NCBI RefSeq assembly: GCF_010993735.1
Contig: NZ_WQNI01000008.1
Location: forward strand, 1-64,000
DNA: 64,000 bases
Direction of reading: 5' to 3'
Origin: Chelativorans alearensis
GTDB lineage: Bacteria > Pseudomonadota > Alphaproteobacteria > Rhizobiales > Rhizobiaceae
Shown here one piece after another: positions 16,309 through 25,227 of the stretch. Below the pieces are notes generated by a model. It was not told the DNA's origin and did no database searches. It saw only the letters and a list, made by a program, of their open reading frames with translations. The position numbers were made by a program, and so were the translations under genes. Numbering within the stretch: the first letter of the stretch is position 1; every line of letters starts with the position of its first letter.

Positions 16309-16326
16309 GGGCGGCTGGCGCCGCCC
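16309..16326 (-). terminator. weak hairpin 3' of the glycine-rich gene
   Basis: GGGCGGC and GCCGCCC around a TGGC loop, 27 bp beyond the stop of the minus-strand gene at 16353. The following bases on that strand (GTTCTGTTATG) give only a poor T run. Confidence 0.35.
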
Positions 16327-16352
16327 GCTCGCACTCCATTTCCGGAGAAAGG

Positions 16353-16628
16353 TCAACTTTTCTTCATGCCGCCCATGACGGCGCCGACGATCGCGCTCAA
16401 GACGCCGCCGCCGACGACGCCGCCTACGGCATCGCCCAACAGGCCGCTCAACGCACCGGCATCGCCGCCGAGAGAGGAAAGCAGAACGCCGCCGCCCACC
16501 CCGCCGACGGCGCCGCTGATGAGCTTGGCAGCGTGTCCCATCGCCGCGTTCTTGAACGCCGCACCGACAGCCTCGCCGCCGATGATGCCGGCGATCGCCT
16601 GCACGATGATCGGAAGAAGTGCTTCCAT
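16353..16628 (-). CDS. hypothetical glycine-rich hydrophobic small protein
   Basis: A 91-residue protein made almost entirely of Gly, Ala, Val, Leu and Ile, with GGVGGGVLLSSLGG and DAVGGVVGGGVLSAIVGAVMGG stretches resembling glycine-zipper membrane peptides, and a basic end MKKS. ATG at 16628 has GGAGGG at proper distance; an upstream in-frame ATG (16673) has none. Probably membrane-associated. No family recognised beyond the glycine-zipper look. Confidence 0.65.
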   Translation of the reverse strand: MEALLPIIVQAIAGIIGGEAVGAAFKNAAMGHAAKLISGAVGGVGGGVLLSSLGGDAGALSGLLGDAVGGVVGGGVLSAIVGAVMGGMKKS

Positions 16629-16747
16629 AACTATCCCTCCAATAGCGCCGGCCTCGCGGGCCGGCGCCATCATGAAACGCCGAATTAGACCAAAGTCAAA
16701 TACGGGAGGGCTGGATCAGCGGCCGGCGAGTGGGCGGCCAGGCGCCC

Positions 16748-17641
16748 CTATTCCGCCGCCATGCGCTGGCTGGGGCGCACTTCGTCGGCATAGTCGTTCA
16801 TCAAAAGACGAGCGATTTCACCGACTTGGAAGCTATAGGGCCCGATCTCGGAAACCGGCGTCACCTCCGCCGCGGTACCGCACAGGAAGCACTGCTCGAA
16901 GCCTTCCATCTCCTCGGGCATGATGGCCCGTTCGACCACCTCGATGCCCCGGCGGCGCGCCAAACCGATGACCGTGCGGCGGGTGATTCCATCCAGGAAG
17001 CAGTCCGGCGTCGGCGTGTGCAGCACCCCGTCCTTGACGAAGAAGACGTTGGCGCCGGTAGCCTCGGCCACCCGTCCACGCCAGTCGAGCATCAGGGCAT
17101 CGGTGTAGCCTTTGGCCTCGGCCGCGTGCTTGGACAGCGTGCAGATCATGTAGAGGCCGGCGGCCTTCGACTTCGAGGGCGCGGTGCGCGGATCGGGGCG
17201 GCGGTACTCGGCCATGTCGAGACGGATGCCCTTCAGCCGCTGCTCCGGATCGAAATAGCTCGGCCATTCCCAGATGGCAATGGCGAGGTTGATGCGGTTG
17301 TTCTGCGCCGAAACGCCCATCATCTCGCTGCCGCGCCAGGCGATGGGGCGCACATAGGCGTCCTGAAGCCCCTGCTTGACGAGGAGCTGCCGGCACGCCT
17401 CGTCGATCTCCTCGACGCTGAAGGGGATGCGGAAACCGAGGATGCGGGCCGATTCGTGCAGGCGCTCCGTATGCTCGGTGAGCTTGAAGATCTCGCCGCC
17501 ATAGGCGCGCTCGCCCTCGAAGACGGCGCTCGCGTAGTGCAGCCCATGGGTGAGTACGTGCACCTTCGCATCCGCCCACCTGACGAACTCGCCATTGAAC
17601 CAGATAAAGCCGTCAAGCTGGTCGAAAGGAACCGATGCCAT
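16748..17641 (-). CDS. ilvE: branched-chain amino-acid aminotransferase
   Basis: A 297-residue fold-type IV PLP enzyme that interconverts Leu/Ile/Val and their 2-oxo acids using glutamate. THGLHYASAVFEGERAY at residues 31-47, the probable PLP lysine K159 in SKAAGLY, EATGANVFFVKDG near 193-205, and DGITRRTVIGLA near 217-228 are family motifs. ATG at 17641 has AGGAGAGG upstream; the open frame upstream crosses the regulator's promoter. It is divergent from the MarR-type gene, with the probable operator in between. Confidence 0.93.
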   Translation of the reverse strand: MASVPFDQLDGFIWFNGEFVRWADAKVHVLTHGLHYASAVFEGERAYGGEIFKLTEHTERLHESARILGFRIPFSVEEIDEACRQLLVKQGLQDAYVRPIAWRGSEMMGVSAQNNRINLAIAIWEWPSYFDPEQRLKGIRLDMAEYRRPDPRTAPSKSKAAGLYMICTLSKHAAEAKGYTDALMLDWRGRVAEATGANVFFVKDGVLHTPTPDCFLDGITRRTVIGLARRRGIEVVERAIMPEEMEGFEQCFLCGTAAEVTPVSEIGPYSFQVGEIARLLMNDYADEVRPSQRMAAE

Positions 17642-17828
17642 CGTAACCTCTCCTGCGGGCACACGCCCCCTGAACAACACCCAATACGGAACTGGCGAAA
17701 AACCGATTATGCCGGAACACCGCACCTTGACGCAAACGCATTTGCAGGAAGTTCCGGAAAACCCGCCTCGACGCACCTTTTTGTTCGCCATGGGCCGAAA
17801 AGCTTGGCAAAAATTATCAAACGGTCTT

Positions 17829-17855
17829 AATTATGTCAATATGGCTGACATAATT
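17829..17855. promoter_or_regulatory. perfect inverted repeat between ilvE and the MarR-type gene
   Basis: AATTATGTCA, seven bases, TGACATAATT: perfect 10-bp arms, ending 23 bp before the MarR-type ATG. Half-site length and AT-rich ends fit MarR-type sites. Probably autoregulatory. Confidence 0.6.
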
Positions 17856-17878
17856 TTCGTTCACCGGGAAAAACAACG

Positions 17879-18412
17879 ATGAAAAGCCCCATGAAGCCGA
17901 GCCAGCCGCAAGAGGCGACACAGGAAGACGAGGCGGTGGATTTCGCTCTCATCGAACTCCTCTTCTTCGCCTACCGGGACTTCACGTCCGACCCTGATGC
18001 GATCCTGGCGCGCTATGGCTTCGGGCGGGCGCATCACCGGGTGCTGCACTTCGTCAACCGGCGGCCGGGACTGACGGTGGCGGAACTTCTTGAAGTGCTG
18101 AGAATTACCAAGCAGTCTCTCGCACGTGTGCTCAAGCAGCTCATCGATACCGGTTATGTGGTGCAGGTGCAGGGACCGCGGGACCGGCGCCAGCGCGAGC
18201 TCTACGCCACAAAGAAAGGCCACGCACTCGCCCTGGCGCTGGCCTTGCCACAGTCCCGCCGCATCCATACGGCACTTGAGGAGGCAGGCATTGAGGACCG
18301 TGCCGCCCTCGAGCGCTTCCTGAAGGCGATGGTGAACCCGGAGCTCAGGGCGCAGGTCGACAGGTCACCTTCCGGCGGCGACCGTACGAGCGAGAGAGGG
18401 AAGATGGAATGA
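17879..18412 (+). CDS. MarR family regulator, PetP-like
   Basis: A 177-residue winged-helix regulator. The recognition region LTVAELLEVLRITKQSLARVLKQL and the wing with RDRRQRELYATKKG are typical of MarR proteins. It overlaps the response-regulator gene by 4 bp (ATGA). A MarR-type gene coupled to an OmpR-type gene matches petP-petR, described in Rhodobacter capsulatus as needed for growth; in this window the two genes follow ilvE and no cytochrome gene is adjacent. The PetP name is by homology and order only. Confidence 0.8.
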   Translation: MKSPMKPSQPQEATQEDEAVDFALIELLFFAYRDFTSDPDAILARYGFGRAHHRVLHFVNRRPGLTVAELLEVLRITKQSLARVLKQLIDTGYVVQVQGPRDRRQRELYATKKGHALALALALPQSRRIHTALEEAGIEDRAALERFLKAMVNPELRAQVDRSPSGGDRTSERGKME

Positions 18413-19146
18413 TCGAAGGCAACGTTGTCGAAAATGGCGCAGGCGTGGTGCCGAATGGCGCGCTGCCCGACGACGCCCCGCATCTGCTTGTCGTCGACGA
18501 CGACAAGCGTATCCGCACGCTTCTTCACCGCTTTCTGGGCGAAAACGGCTTTCGGGTGACGATTGCCGGCGATGCGAAGGAGGCACGCCGCAAGCTCGAA
18601 GGGCTGGATTTCGACCTCATCATCCTCGACGTGATGATGCCGGGAGAGGACGGCGTGGCGCTGACGCAGAGTCTGCGGACACAAAAGACGATGCCCATCC
18701 TGATGCTGACGGCGCTCTCGGAGACGGAAAACCGCGTCACCGGGCTGGAAGCCGGCGCCGACGACTATCTGCCGAAGCCCTTCGACCCGCGCGAGCTGGT
18801 GCTTCGGGTCAACAGCATCCTGCGCCGCAGCGGCCAGCAGATGCCGCCCAAGCTGGAGCAGGTGGTATTCGGCCCCTACACGTTCCAGATCCCCCGGCGC
18901 GAACTGAAGCGCGGCGGCGAGCCGCTGAAGCTTACCGACCGTGAACGCGAGATCATGGCCATCTTCGCCGAGCGCGCCGGAGAGACCATCCCCCGCCACG
19001 AGCTCGTCGGCGATGAATCGGAAGTGGGCGAGCGCACCATCGACGTGCAGATCAACCGCCTGCGCCGCAAGATCGAGCGCGACCCGTCGAACCCGGTATG
19101 GCTGCAGACCGTGCGCGGGGTGGGGTATCGGCTGAGCGTGGAGTAG
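18409..19146 (+). CDS. OmpR-type response regulator, PetR-like
   Basis: A 245-residue two-component regulator. Receiver domain: acidic pocket D30-D32, phospho-acceptor D74 in LIILDVMMPG, T101 and K123 in LPKPFDP. The C-terminal winged helix has LTDREREIMAIFAERAGETI and RTIDVQINRLRRKIE, ending VRGVGYRLSVE. About 24 residues precede the receiver, a longer N-terminus than usual. Translationally coupled to the MarR-type gene. No kinase is adjacent; the EnvZ-type kinase at 21496-22959 on the same strand is the best partner candidate. Confidence 0.9.
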   Translation: MIEGNVVENGAGVVPNGALPDDAPHLLVVDDDKRIRTLLHRFLGENGFRVTIAGDAKEARRKLEGLDFDLIILDVMMPGEDGVALTQSLRTQKTMPILMLTALSETENRVTGLEAGADDYLPKPFDPRELVLRVNSILRRSGQQMPPKLEQVVFGPYTFQIPRRELKRGGEPLKLTDREREIMAIFAERAGETIPRHELVGDESEVGERTIDVQINRLRRKIERDPSNPVWLQTVRGVGYRLSVE

Positions 19147-19270
19147 CTGGTCAAGGCGATTTCCGGATGGGGCGCGCGAAGGACGCCGTCACCTCCAGCC
19201 GCGCAAAATACACCTGCCCCGACCGCCGGGGCGGTCGGGGCATACCCGCCAGCGGCGGGAAGTACGCCGG

Positions 19271-19636
19271 TCAGGCCGCCGATGTCCGGTGGCGCGCGAA
19301 CCACAACTCCAGGCCCGCGAGCACCGCGACGATCACCCCGGCGATCACATGCGCCCAGACGGCGGCGGTGATCGCGGCGAAGCCGAGGAGCCAGGGCGAG
19401 ATAATCGCCCAGATGCCGAGGACGAGGTTTGCCCATTCCTCCCACTCGGCGAACGAGACCAAGGCTCCGATGGCGACCAGCCCGATGAGGGCACCGACCA
19501 CCCAGGCGTTCCAGGCGGCGGTCGTTTCGGCCGCGTAGCCCATCATCCAGGGCGTAAGCACAAGGGCAATGCCGACGACGAGGTTGACCACGTCGAGGGC
19601 GGTTTCCTGGGTACCACGTGTAACGTCGCTTGCCAT
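19271..19636 (-). CDS. SPW repeat membrane protein
   Basis: A 121-residue protein with four hydrophobic helices and two diagnostic motifs, LTPWMMGYA and ISPWLLGFA, that define the SPW repeat family of small membrane proteins of unknown function. The ATG at 19636 is chosen because AAAGGAG precedes it at 9 bases; that site lies right after an alternative ATG at 19654. It stands alone, convergent with the response-regulator gene. Confidence 0.88.
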   Translation of the reverse strand: MASDVTRGTQETALDVVNLVVGIALVLTPWMMGYAAETTAAWNAWVVGALIGLVAIGALVSFAEWEEWANLVLGIWAIISPWLLGFAAITAAVWAHVIAGVIVAVLAGLELWFARHRTSAA

Positions 19637-20009
19637 GACGACTGCTCCTTTCATTCAACAGGCAACGGAGCCCGCGCCGCTTGCGCCTGCTCGGTTTTCG
19701 GCAGGGTCGCGGACGGCGCGTGGGCGTTGTCGCAGGTCTTGGCGATGTCTTAGGGAGGCCAGTTGTCGACGGTCTGCAAACGGGGTTGGATTTTCCGGCA
19801 GACCGGGTGTCCGGTCAAAGCCGATGCCTGACCGGTGGATAGAAGAAACATCGAACGTCCTCATAGCCACATCCTCTTTCGAGCAACATGGTACGAGGGC
19901 GCCAAAGAGCTGGCGCCCCTTGACGGTGTCGGCTCCATTTTCGGCAGCCGACACAGAAAATTTGGGTGCGAACGGCGCAAGTTTCAAGAACGCGGCCGAG
20001 GCAGCTTCC
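19637..20009. other. intergenic stretch without a supported gene
   Basis: Contains the SPW gene's promoter side and the 3' side of the MFS gene. Short open frames are present on both strands, but none has a ribosome site or recognisable product. No repeats or hairpins stand out. Confidence 0.4.
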
Positions 20010-21212
20010 TCATGCCGGCTGGAGCCGCGCGCGCGGGAGCGATGGGAAGGCGAGCGCCACCGCCACCGCGCCGAGCCCGACGGCGAACGAGCCGATGAAG
20101 AGCCAGGCATAACCGCCGAAGGCGTCGAACACCCAGCCGCCGGCGAGCGGGCCAAGCGCCATGCCGAGGCTCGACAGCATGGTGGCCGCGCCGAACACGG
20201 TTCCCATGACGGCCTGGCCGAAATAGTCGCGCGCCAGCACCGCATAGAGCGGCATCACGCCGCCATAGGCCGCGCCGAAGATCACGGCAAGCGCATAGAA
20301 CTCGCCGAGCCGGCTGACGAAGACATAGGCACCGATCGCCAGCGCCTGCACCATCAGGCCGGCGATCAGCACCGGCTTGGCGCCGATACGGTCGCCGAGC
20401 ACGCCGAAAAGGACACGGCCGCCCAGGCCCGCCAGGCCCTCGACGCTGTAGATGCTGACCGCGGCCATTGGCGCGATGCCGCAGACGAGGGCATAGCTGA
20501 CCATGTGGAAGATCGGCCCCGAATGCGCCGCGCAGCACGCCATGAAGGTGAAGCCCAGCACCAGGAACCGCGGCGAGCGCAGCGCCTGCGCGGCCGATAC
20601 CCTGGCACCGGCCGAAGCAGCGCCGAAATCGGCATCGGCGCCCGTCGCGGCCGGCGGGCGGCGGACCAGGAAGGCTGCTGGTATCAGGAGCGCCCAGGCG
20701 GCCATGCCGATGACCAGCATGGCGGTGCGCCAGTCATAGGCCGTGATCAGCCAGCGCGCGAAGGGCGAGATGGTGAGCGGCGCCACGCCCATGCCCGCCG
20801 AGACGAGCGAGACGGCAAGACTGCGGTTCGTGTCGAACCACGCCGTGGCGGCGGCGATCATGGGCGCGAAGAACGCGCTGGCGGCGAGGCCGACGAGAAT
20901 GCCGTAGGTCAACTGGAATTCGAGCGGCGATTGCGTCCGGCTCGCCAGAACCAGGGCAAGGCCGAGAAGCAGCGCGCCGGCAAGAACGACGACGCGCGTG
21001 CCGAAGCGGTCGCTCGCCATGCCCCAACCGAAATTGCCGAGGGCCATTACCAGGAAATTGAGGGTCATGGCACTCGATATGGCGGCGCGCGACCAGCCGG
21101 TCTCGGTCGACATCGGGTCGAGGAAAACCGCCAGCGAGAACATCGCCCCGATGGCGACACAGGTCATCAGCGCGCCCGCGCCGACGATCACCCAACGATA
21201 AGGAATAGACAT
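20010..21212 (-). CDS. MFS transporter (monocarboxylate/oxalate-formate type)
   Basis: A 400-residue, 12-helix major facilitator. The loop GWGMASDRFGTRVVV after helix 2 and GRVLFGVLGDRIGAKPVLI in the second half are the MFS A-like motifs. The early SLAVFLDPMSTETGWSRAAIS segment is typical of the monocarboxylate/oxalate:formate antiporter-like group. Substrate unknown. It separates the response-regulator gene from the kinase gene and is read in the opposite direction. Confidence 0.85.
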   Translation of the reverse strand: MSIPYRWVIVGAGALMTCVAIGAMFSLAVFLDPMSTETGWSRAAISSAMTLNFLVMALGNFGWGMASDRFGTRVVVLAGALLLGLALVLASRTQSPLEFQLTYGILVGLAASAFFAPMIAAATAWFDTNRSLAVSLVSAGMGVAPLTISPFARWLITAYDWRTAMLVIGMAAWALLIPAAFLVRRPPAATGADADFGAASAGARVSAAQALRSPRFLVLGFTFMACCAAHSGPIFHMVSYALVCGIAPMAAVSIYSVEGLAGLGGRVLFGVLGDRIGAKPVLIAGLMVQALAIGAYVFVSRLGEFYALAVIFGAAYGGVMPLYAVLARDYFGQAVMGTVFGAATMLSSLGMALGPLAGGWVFDAFGGYAWLFIGSFAVGLGAVAVALAFPSLPRARLQPA

Positions 21213-21495
21213 ATCCGATTGTCCCCTTGGTCTTCACAATCATCGTTCCGACACCACTTAGCGGTATGCGTGCAGCGTCGCTTGCGGCCAAAGGACGATG
21301 GGCCGGCCGCCGACCCGACATTTTTTCGGGCTGCGCCCATGGCTGGATAGGATTGACCTCCGTGACGCTGCCGGAAAACGCGGCTAGACTGCCGGACAGG
21401 CGACGTCCCGCTTTACGCGGGCCGCCGCGGCGGGGTAATGCGCCAGTGCGAGCATTGCCGGTTGACTCCGGCATCCGCGGCACGCGGAAGAGTGA

Positions 21496-22959
21496 ATGGC
21501 AAGATACGACCTATCCTGGGGCGAGAGAGACGACCTGCTGGCGCGCGTGGTGCGCGGGCTGCATGCGGCACGCAAGGTTTGGCGGCGAGCGGGGCGCGGC
21601 ATGTCGCGCTACCTGCCGAAGCGGCTTTACGCGCGCTCGCTCATCATCGTCATCGCGCCGATGATCCTGCTTCAATCGGTGATCGCCTTCGTCTTCATGG
21701 AGCGCCACTGGCAGACGGTGACGCAGCGCCTCTCCCAGGCCGTCACGCGCGACATCGCCGCCGTCATCGACGTGATCGAAACCTATGAGGATGCGCCGGA
21801 GAGAGCGGGAGAGGAAACCGGAGACGGAGCGGCAGGAGAACAGGTAATAGATTATTCCGAGGTCATCCGCATCGCCCAGGAGCGGCTGGCGCTGCAGATC
21901 AGCATCGAGCCGCCGGACCCCTTTCCGGCGCCGGGGCCGAAACCCTTCTTCTCCATCCTCGACCGGGCGCTCAGCGAGGAGATCACGCAGCAGATCAACC
22001 GGCCCTTCTGGCTGGATACGGTGGGCAATTCCAACATCATCGAGATACGCATCCAGCTCGAGGGCAAGGTGTTGCGCATCTTTGCCCGGCGCAGCCAGGC
22101 CTATGCCTCCAATACGTCCATTTTCCTTTTGTGGATGGTGGGCACGTCGCTTGTGCTGCTCACCATTGCCGTCGCCTTCCTGCGCAACCAGATCCGGCCC
22201 ATCCTGCAACTGGCCGAGGCTGCCGACAGCTTCGGCAAGGGGCGACCGACGCCGAGCGGCTTCCACCCGCGCGGGGCCGAGGAGGTGCGCCGCGCCGGCT
22301 CCGCCTTCCTGTTGATGCGCGAACGCATCGAGCGCCAGATCGAACAGCGCACCGCCATGCTGACCGGGGTGAGCCACGACCTCAGAACCATCCTCACCCG
22401 CTTCAAGCTGCAGCTTGCGCTGGCCAAGTCGAAGGCGGATATCCATGCGCTGGACCAGGACATCGAGGACATGCGCCTGATGCTGGAAGGCTATCTCGCC
22501 TTCGCCCGCGGCGAGGCCGCCGAGGACCCAGGCAAGTTCGACCTCGCCGCCTTTTTCGACAAGATGCGGGAGGAAGCGCGGTTGATGGATTGCGGGTTCG
22601 AGGCCTCGCTGTCGGGCAAGCGCGAAGTGCTGGTGCGCCCTAACGCGTTTTCGCGGCTGTTGACCAACGTGATCAACAACGGCTTCCGCTATGCCTCCAC
22701 CATCTCGGTCGACGCGGTGCACGGCAAGGGGAACCTTGTCATCACCATAGACGACGACGGCCCCGGCATCCCGCCGGAGAAGCGCGAGGAGGTCTTCAAA
22801 CCCTTCGTGCGGCTGGATGCGGCGCGCAACCAGGACGAAAGCGGCACTGGGCTCGGCCTGTCGATCGCCCGCGACATCGCCCGCGGCCACGGCGGCGATA
22901 TCACGCTCGAAGACAGCCCGCTGGGAGGGCTGCGTGTGGTGATCCGGGTGCCGGCTTAG
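21496..22959 (+). CDS. EnvZ-type sensor histidine kinase
   Basis: A 487-residue inner-membrane kinase. Helix 1 is at about 47-68, a periplasmic sensor part at about 69-205 with an acidic insertion near 98-116, helix 2 at about 207-229, then HAMP, H-box SHDLRTILTR with H294, N-box NVINNGFRYA, and ATP lid DDDGPGIP and GTGLGLSIA. The H-box has Ile where most kinases have Pro (HDLRTP). Likely phosphorylates the PetR-like regulator encoded 2.3 kb upstream, since no other orphan regulator is in the window. Confidence 0.9.
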   Translation: MARYDLSWGERDDLLARVVRGLHAARKVWRRAGRGMSRYLPKRLYARSLIIVIAPMILLQSVIAFVFMERHWQTVTQRLSQAVTRDIAAVIDVIETYEDAPERAGEETGDGAAGEQVIDYSEVIRIAQERLALQISIEPPDPFPAPGPKPFFSILDRALSEEITQQINRPFWLDTVGNSNIIEIRIQLEGKVLRIFARRSQAYASNTSIFLLWMVGTSLVLLTIAVAFLRNQIRPILQLAEAADSFGKGRPTPSGFHPRGAEEVRRAGSAFLLMRERIERQIEQRTAMLTGVSHDLRTILTRFKLQLALAKSKADIHALDQDIEDMRLMLEGYLAFARGEAAEDPGKFDLAAFFDKMREEARLMDCGFEASLSGKREVLVRPNAFSRLLTNVINNGFRYASTISVDAVHGKGNLVITIDDDGPGIPPEKREEVFKPFVRLDAARNQDESGTGLGLSIARDIARGHGGDITLEDSPLGGLRVVIRVPA

Positions 22960-22978
22960 GGAAACGGGAGGCCGGACC

Positions 22979-23338
22979 ATGCTCGAAGCGACCTGTCATT
23001 GCGGCGCGGTGAAGATTCGAGTGTCGGTAGAGCCTGCGTGGCTAAATGAATGCAATTGCTCGATTTGCCGGCGGTTGGGGACGCTCTGGGCATATTATCA
23101 CCCGAGCGAGGCCACCTTCGTCGAGGGCGCGGGCACGACGGCCGCCTATCTCTGGGGCGACCGCGGGCTGGAATTCCACCACTGCCCGACCTGCGGATGC
23201 ACGACGCATTGGGAGCCGGTGCGGAAGGAAGGAGCGGAGCGCATGGCGGTGAATGCGCGGCTGATGGACCCGAAGGCGATCGCCGGCATCAGGGTGCGAC
23301 ACTTCGACGGGGCGGAGAGCTGGAAATATCTGGATTGA
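22979..23338 (+). CDS. GFA family (CENP-V/GFA) zinc protein
   Basis: A 119-residue protein with the GFA cysteine pattern: CHCG (residues 7-10), CNCSICR (25-31) and CPTCGC (63-68), forming two zinc sites. The family includes glutathione-dependent formaldehyde-activating enzyme, but most members have no proven function. It lies 19 bp after the kinase stop and may be co-transcribed with it. Confidence 0.87.
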   Translation: MLEATCHCGAVKIRVSVEPAWLNECNCSICRRLGTLWAYYHPSEATFVEGAGTTAAYLWGDRGLEFHHCPTCGCTTHWEPVRKEGAERMAVNARLMDPKAIAGIRVRHFDGAESWKYLD

Positions 23339-23389
23339 GGCGCCCTGTCCGCCACGGCTATGGGAGCAGACACCAACATCTCCCAACTG

Positions 23390-23417
23390 CGTATCGCCTG
23401 TGGTCGCAGGCGATACG
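23390..23417. repeat. perfect 11-bp inverted repeat
   Basis: CGTATCGCCTG, TGGTCG, CAGGCGATACG, between the GFA and DUF2380 genes. No T run follows, so a classical terminator is unlikely; it could be an operator or a processed RNA hairpin. Confidence 0.55.
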
Positions 23418-23474
23418 AAAGGACCGTTGGTTACCGCCACCTACCTGTTATCCTCCGATATTTCGGAGAGATGG

Positions 23475-24023
23475 ATGCTCGAAGCACGAGGTGCCGGTGT
23501 GCGAGTTCGATCCTGCGCTGCAATCTACGGCAGGTTCTTGCCGATACTGGCTGCCGCTGCCGGAATCATATCAGCCGAGGTGAGTGGCGCTGCCGAGCCA
23601 TCGGCCCTCGCAATCACCAATTTCGATTTCAGGGATACGTCGGGTGAAGTCAGGGACCAGACCGCCGAGCACGAAAGGCGGTTGGGGGAGTTGGATGTTG
23701 CGTTACAAAAGGGTCTTTCCGGCGCCGAAAGAATCAAGGCGGTCTCGTTGACCTGTCGGAGCGCCAGGTGCACGGCGAGAGCCGTCGGCCTGGACGCACT
23801 TTCAAGGCAGGCGAGAAAAGCCGGTGCGAAATATCTGCTGATTGGAGAGGTTCACAAGATGAGCACCCTGGTCGGCTGGGTGAAGTTCGCAGTGCTGGAT
23901 TTGAACAGCAATAAACCAACCTGCGATAGGTTCTTGAGCTACCGGGGCGACACCGATGAGGCGTGGCGGCGAGCAGCGGCGTTCGCTGTGCGTGATATCC
24001 AAATGCACTGCATTCCGAGGTAG
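23475..24023 (+). CDS. DUF2380 family exported protein
   Basis: A 182-residue protein. The N-terminus has an Arg-rich start and a hydrophobic stretch ending ISAEVSGAAEP, probably a signal peptide or anchor. The mature part has ITNFDFRDTSGE, ARKAGAKYLLIGEVHKMSTL and FLSYRGDTDEAWRRA, signatures I associate with DUF2380, a rhizobial family of unknown function. The ATG at 23475 has GGAGAG close upstream; the longer frame from 23400 crosses the inverted repeat. Confidence 0.75.
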   Translation: MLEARGAGVRVRSCAAIYGRFLPILAAAAGIISAEVSGAAEPSALAITNFDFRDTSGEVRDQTAEHERRLGELDVALQKGLSGAERIKAVSLTCRSARCTARAVGLDALSRQARKAGAKYLLIGEVHKMSTLVGWVKFAVLDLNSNKPTCDRFLSYRGDTDEAWRRAAAFAVRDIQMHCIPR

Positions 24024-24039
24024 CTGCCGGAACTGCGAT

Positions 24040-24393
24040 CTAGTGTAACCGGCTGCCGTTCGGCACTTGCCTGTCCACGCCTGCCAGCACCACCGCGCCC
24101 TCCTCGTCGGCAAAGCCCAGCGTGAGCACCTCGGACATGAACTTGCCGATCTGGCGTGGCGGGAAGTTGACCACCGCCATGACCTGGCGGCCGACGAGGT
24201 CTTGCGGCGTGTAGTGCACGGTGATCTGGGCGGAGGATCTTTTCACGCCGATCTCAGGGCCGAAATCTATTCTGAGCTTGAAGGCGGGCTTGCGCGCCTC
24301 CGGGTAGGGCTCGGCCTCGACGACGGTGCCGACGCGGATGTCGACCTTGAGAAAATCGTCGAAGCCGATTTCCGGTGCCTTCCCGCCGTTCAT
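24040..24393 (-). CDS. tRNA-binding domain protein, CsaA-like
   Basis: A 117-residue single-domain protein with the EMAP/tRNA-binding OB fold: [27 protein letters not shown] near the start and [19 protein letters not shown] near the end. CsaA proteins are dimers that bind tRNA or act as export-related chaperones. It starts 4 bp after the YbjN-type gene and is almost certainly co-translated with it. Confidence 0.88.
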   Translation of the reverse strand: MNGGKAPEIGFDDFLKVDIRVGTVVEAEPYPEARKPAFKLRIDFGPEIGVKRSSAQITVHYTPQDLVGRQVMAVVNFPPRQIGKFMSEVLTLGFADEEGAVVLAGVDRQVPNGSRLH

Positions 24394-24397
24394 TGCC

Positions 24398-24898
24398 TCA
24401 CGCCGTGCCGAAGGTCTCGAACAGCACGCTGTGGAGCGCGTCCTGCGCCGAGGTGCCGGACCAGATGACGTACTGGAAGGCCTGATAGTAGCATTCACAG
24501 GCTTCGAGCGCGCTGTTGAGCATCACCTCCACCTGCAGCCCCGTCGGCTCCACACCGCCGGCCAGCACCAGCGACTGGCGGAACATGATGACGCCCTCGC
24601 GCTCCCACAGGTCGAAATGGCCGAACAGCATCTGCTCGTTGATGAGGGAGAGGAGTCGCATCACCTCGAGCGCACGGTTCTCCGGCACCTTGAGGTCGAA
24701 GGCGCAGGCAACGTGCAGCGCCTCGAACTCCTCCATCCAGGAGAAGGAGACCTGGTAGTCCGTCCACGTGCCGGCGACCGAGATGGCAATCTCGTCGTCG
24801 CCGTTGCGCTCGAAGCTCCAGTCGTTCGTGTGGGCGACATGCTCGATGACATCAACCGGATGGGCGTCACGCGCCATGTCGAGTTCAAGAAGGCTCAT
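24398..24898 (-). CDS. YbjN domain protein
   Basis: A 166-residue cytosolic protein. Motifs [28 protein letters not shown] and [20 protein letters not shown] identify the YbjN/type III secretion chaperone-like fold common in Alphaproteobacteria. In Enterobacteria YbjN affects stress and motility phenotypes; function here is unknown. The start at 24898 is the first Met before conserved sequence, with only a weak ribosome site. Confidence 0.82.
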   Translation of the reverse strand: MSLLELDMARDAHPVDVIEHVAHTNDWSFERNGDDEIAISVAGTWTDYQVSFSWMEEFEALHVACAFDLKVPENRALEVMRLLSLINEQMLFGHFDLWEREGVIMFRQSLVLAGGVEPTGLQVEVMLNSALEACECYYQAFQYVIWSGTSAQDALHSVLFETFGTA

Positions 24899-25227
24899 AA
24901 ATCTGCTTTCCCGTTTTTGGAGGCGCTGCGCGCCCCACCACCTGGCACATGCGGTTTGAAGCACGCGACCGACGCAATTCGATACTGAGCGGAGCGAGGA
25001 GAAAAACGAGAGACTTAAGAACGGGCCCGCCCCAGCCCGGCACATGACTGTTTCGAATCATGTAGCAAATTCAGTCTATTGATGAGAGAGGCCGTGGCCA
25101 GTCCTTTTTTCGATTAGACAATCGACGGTGTGGATAGTTCGCTCCGCGACGCGATTGCCCACGGCTTCTAAGCGACTCTCGCGCCAGCATTTTTTGCAAT
25201 TGCACACAGGCTGGCGACGGCAACGAA
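24899..25227. other. intergenic stretch without a supported gene
   Basis: Includes the promoter of the YbjN/CsaA-like pair and the downstream side of ubiK. The segment 25030-25210 is AT-richer than its surroundings. No repeat, RNA gene or coding frame is convincing. Confidence 0.4.
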
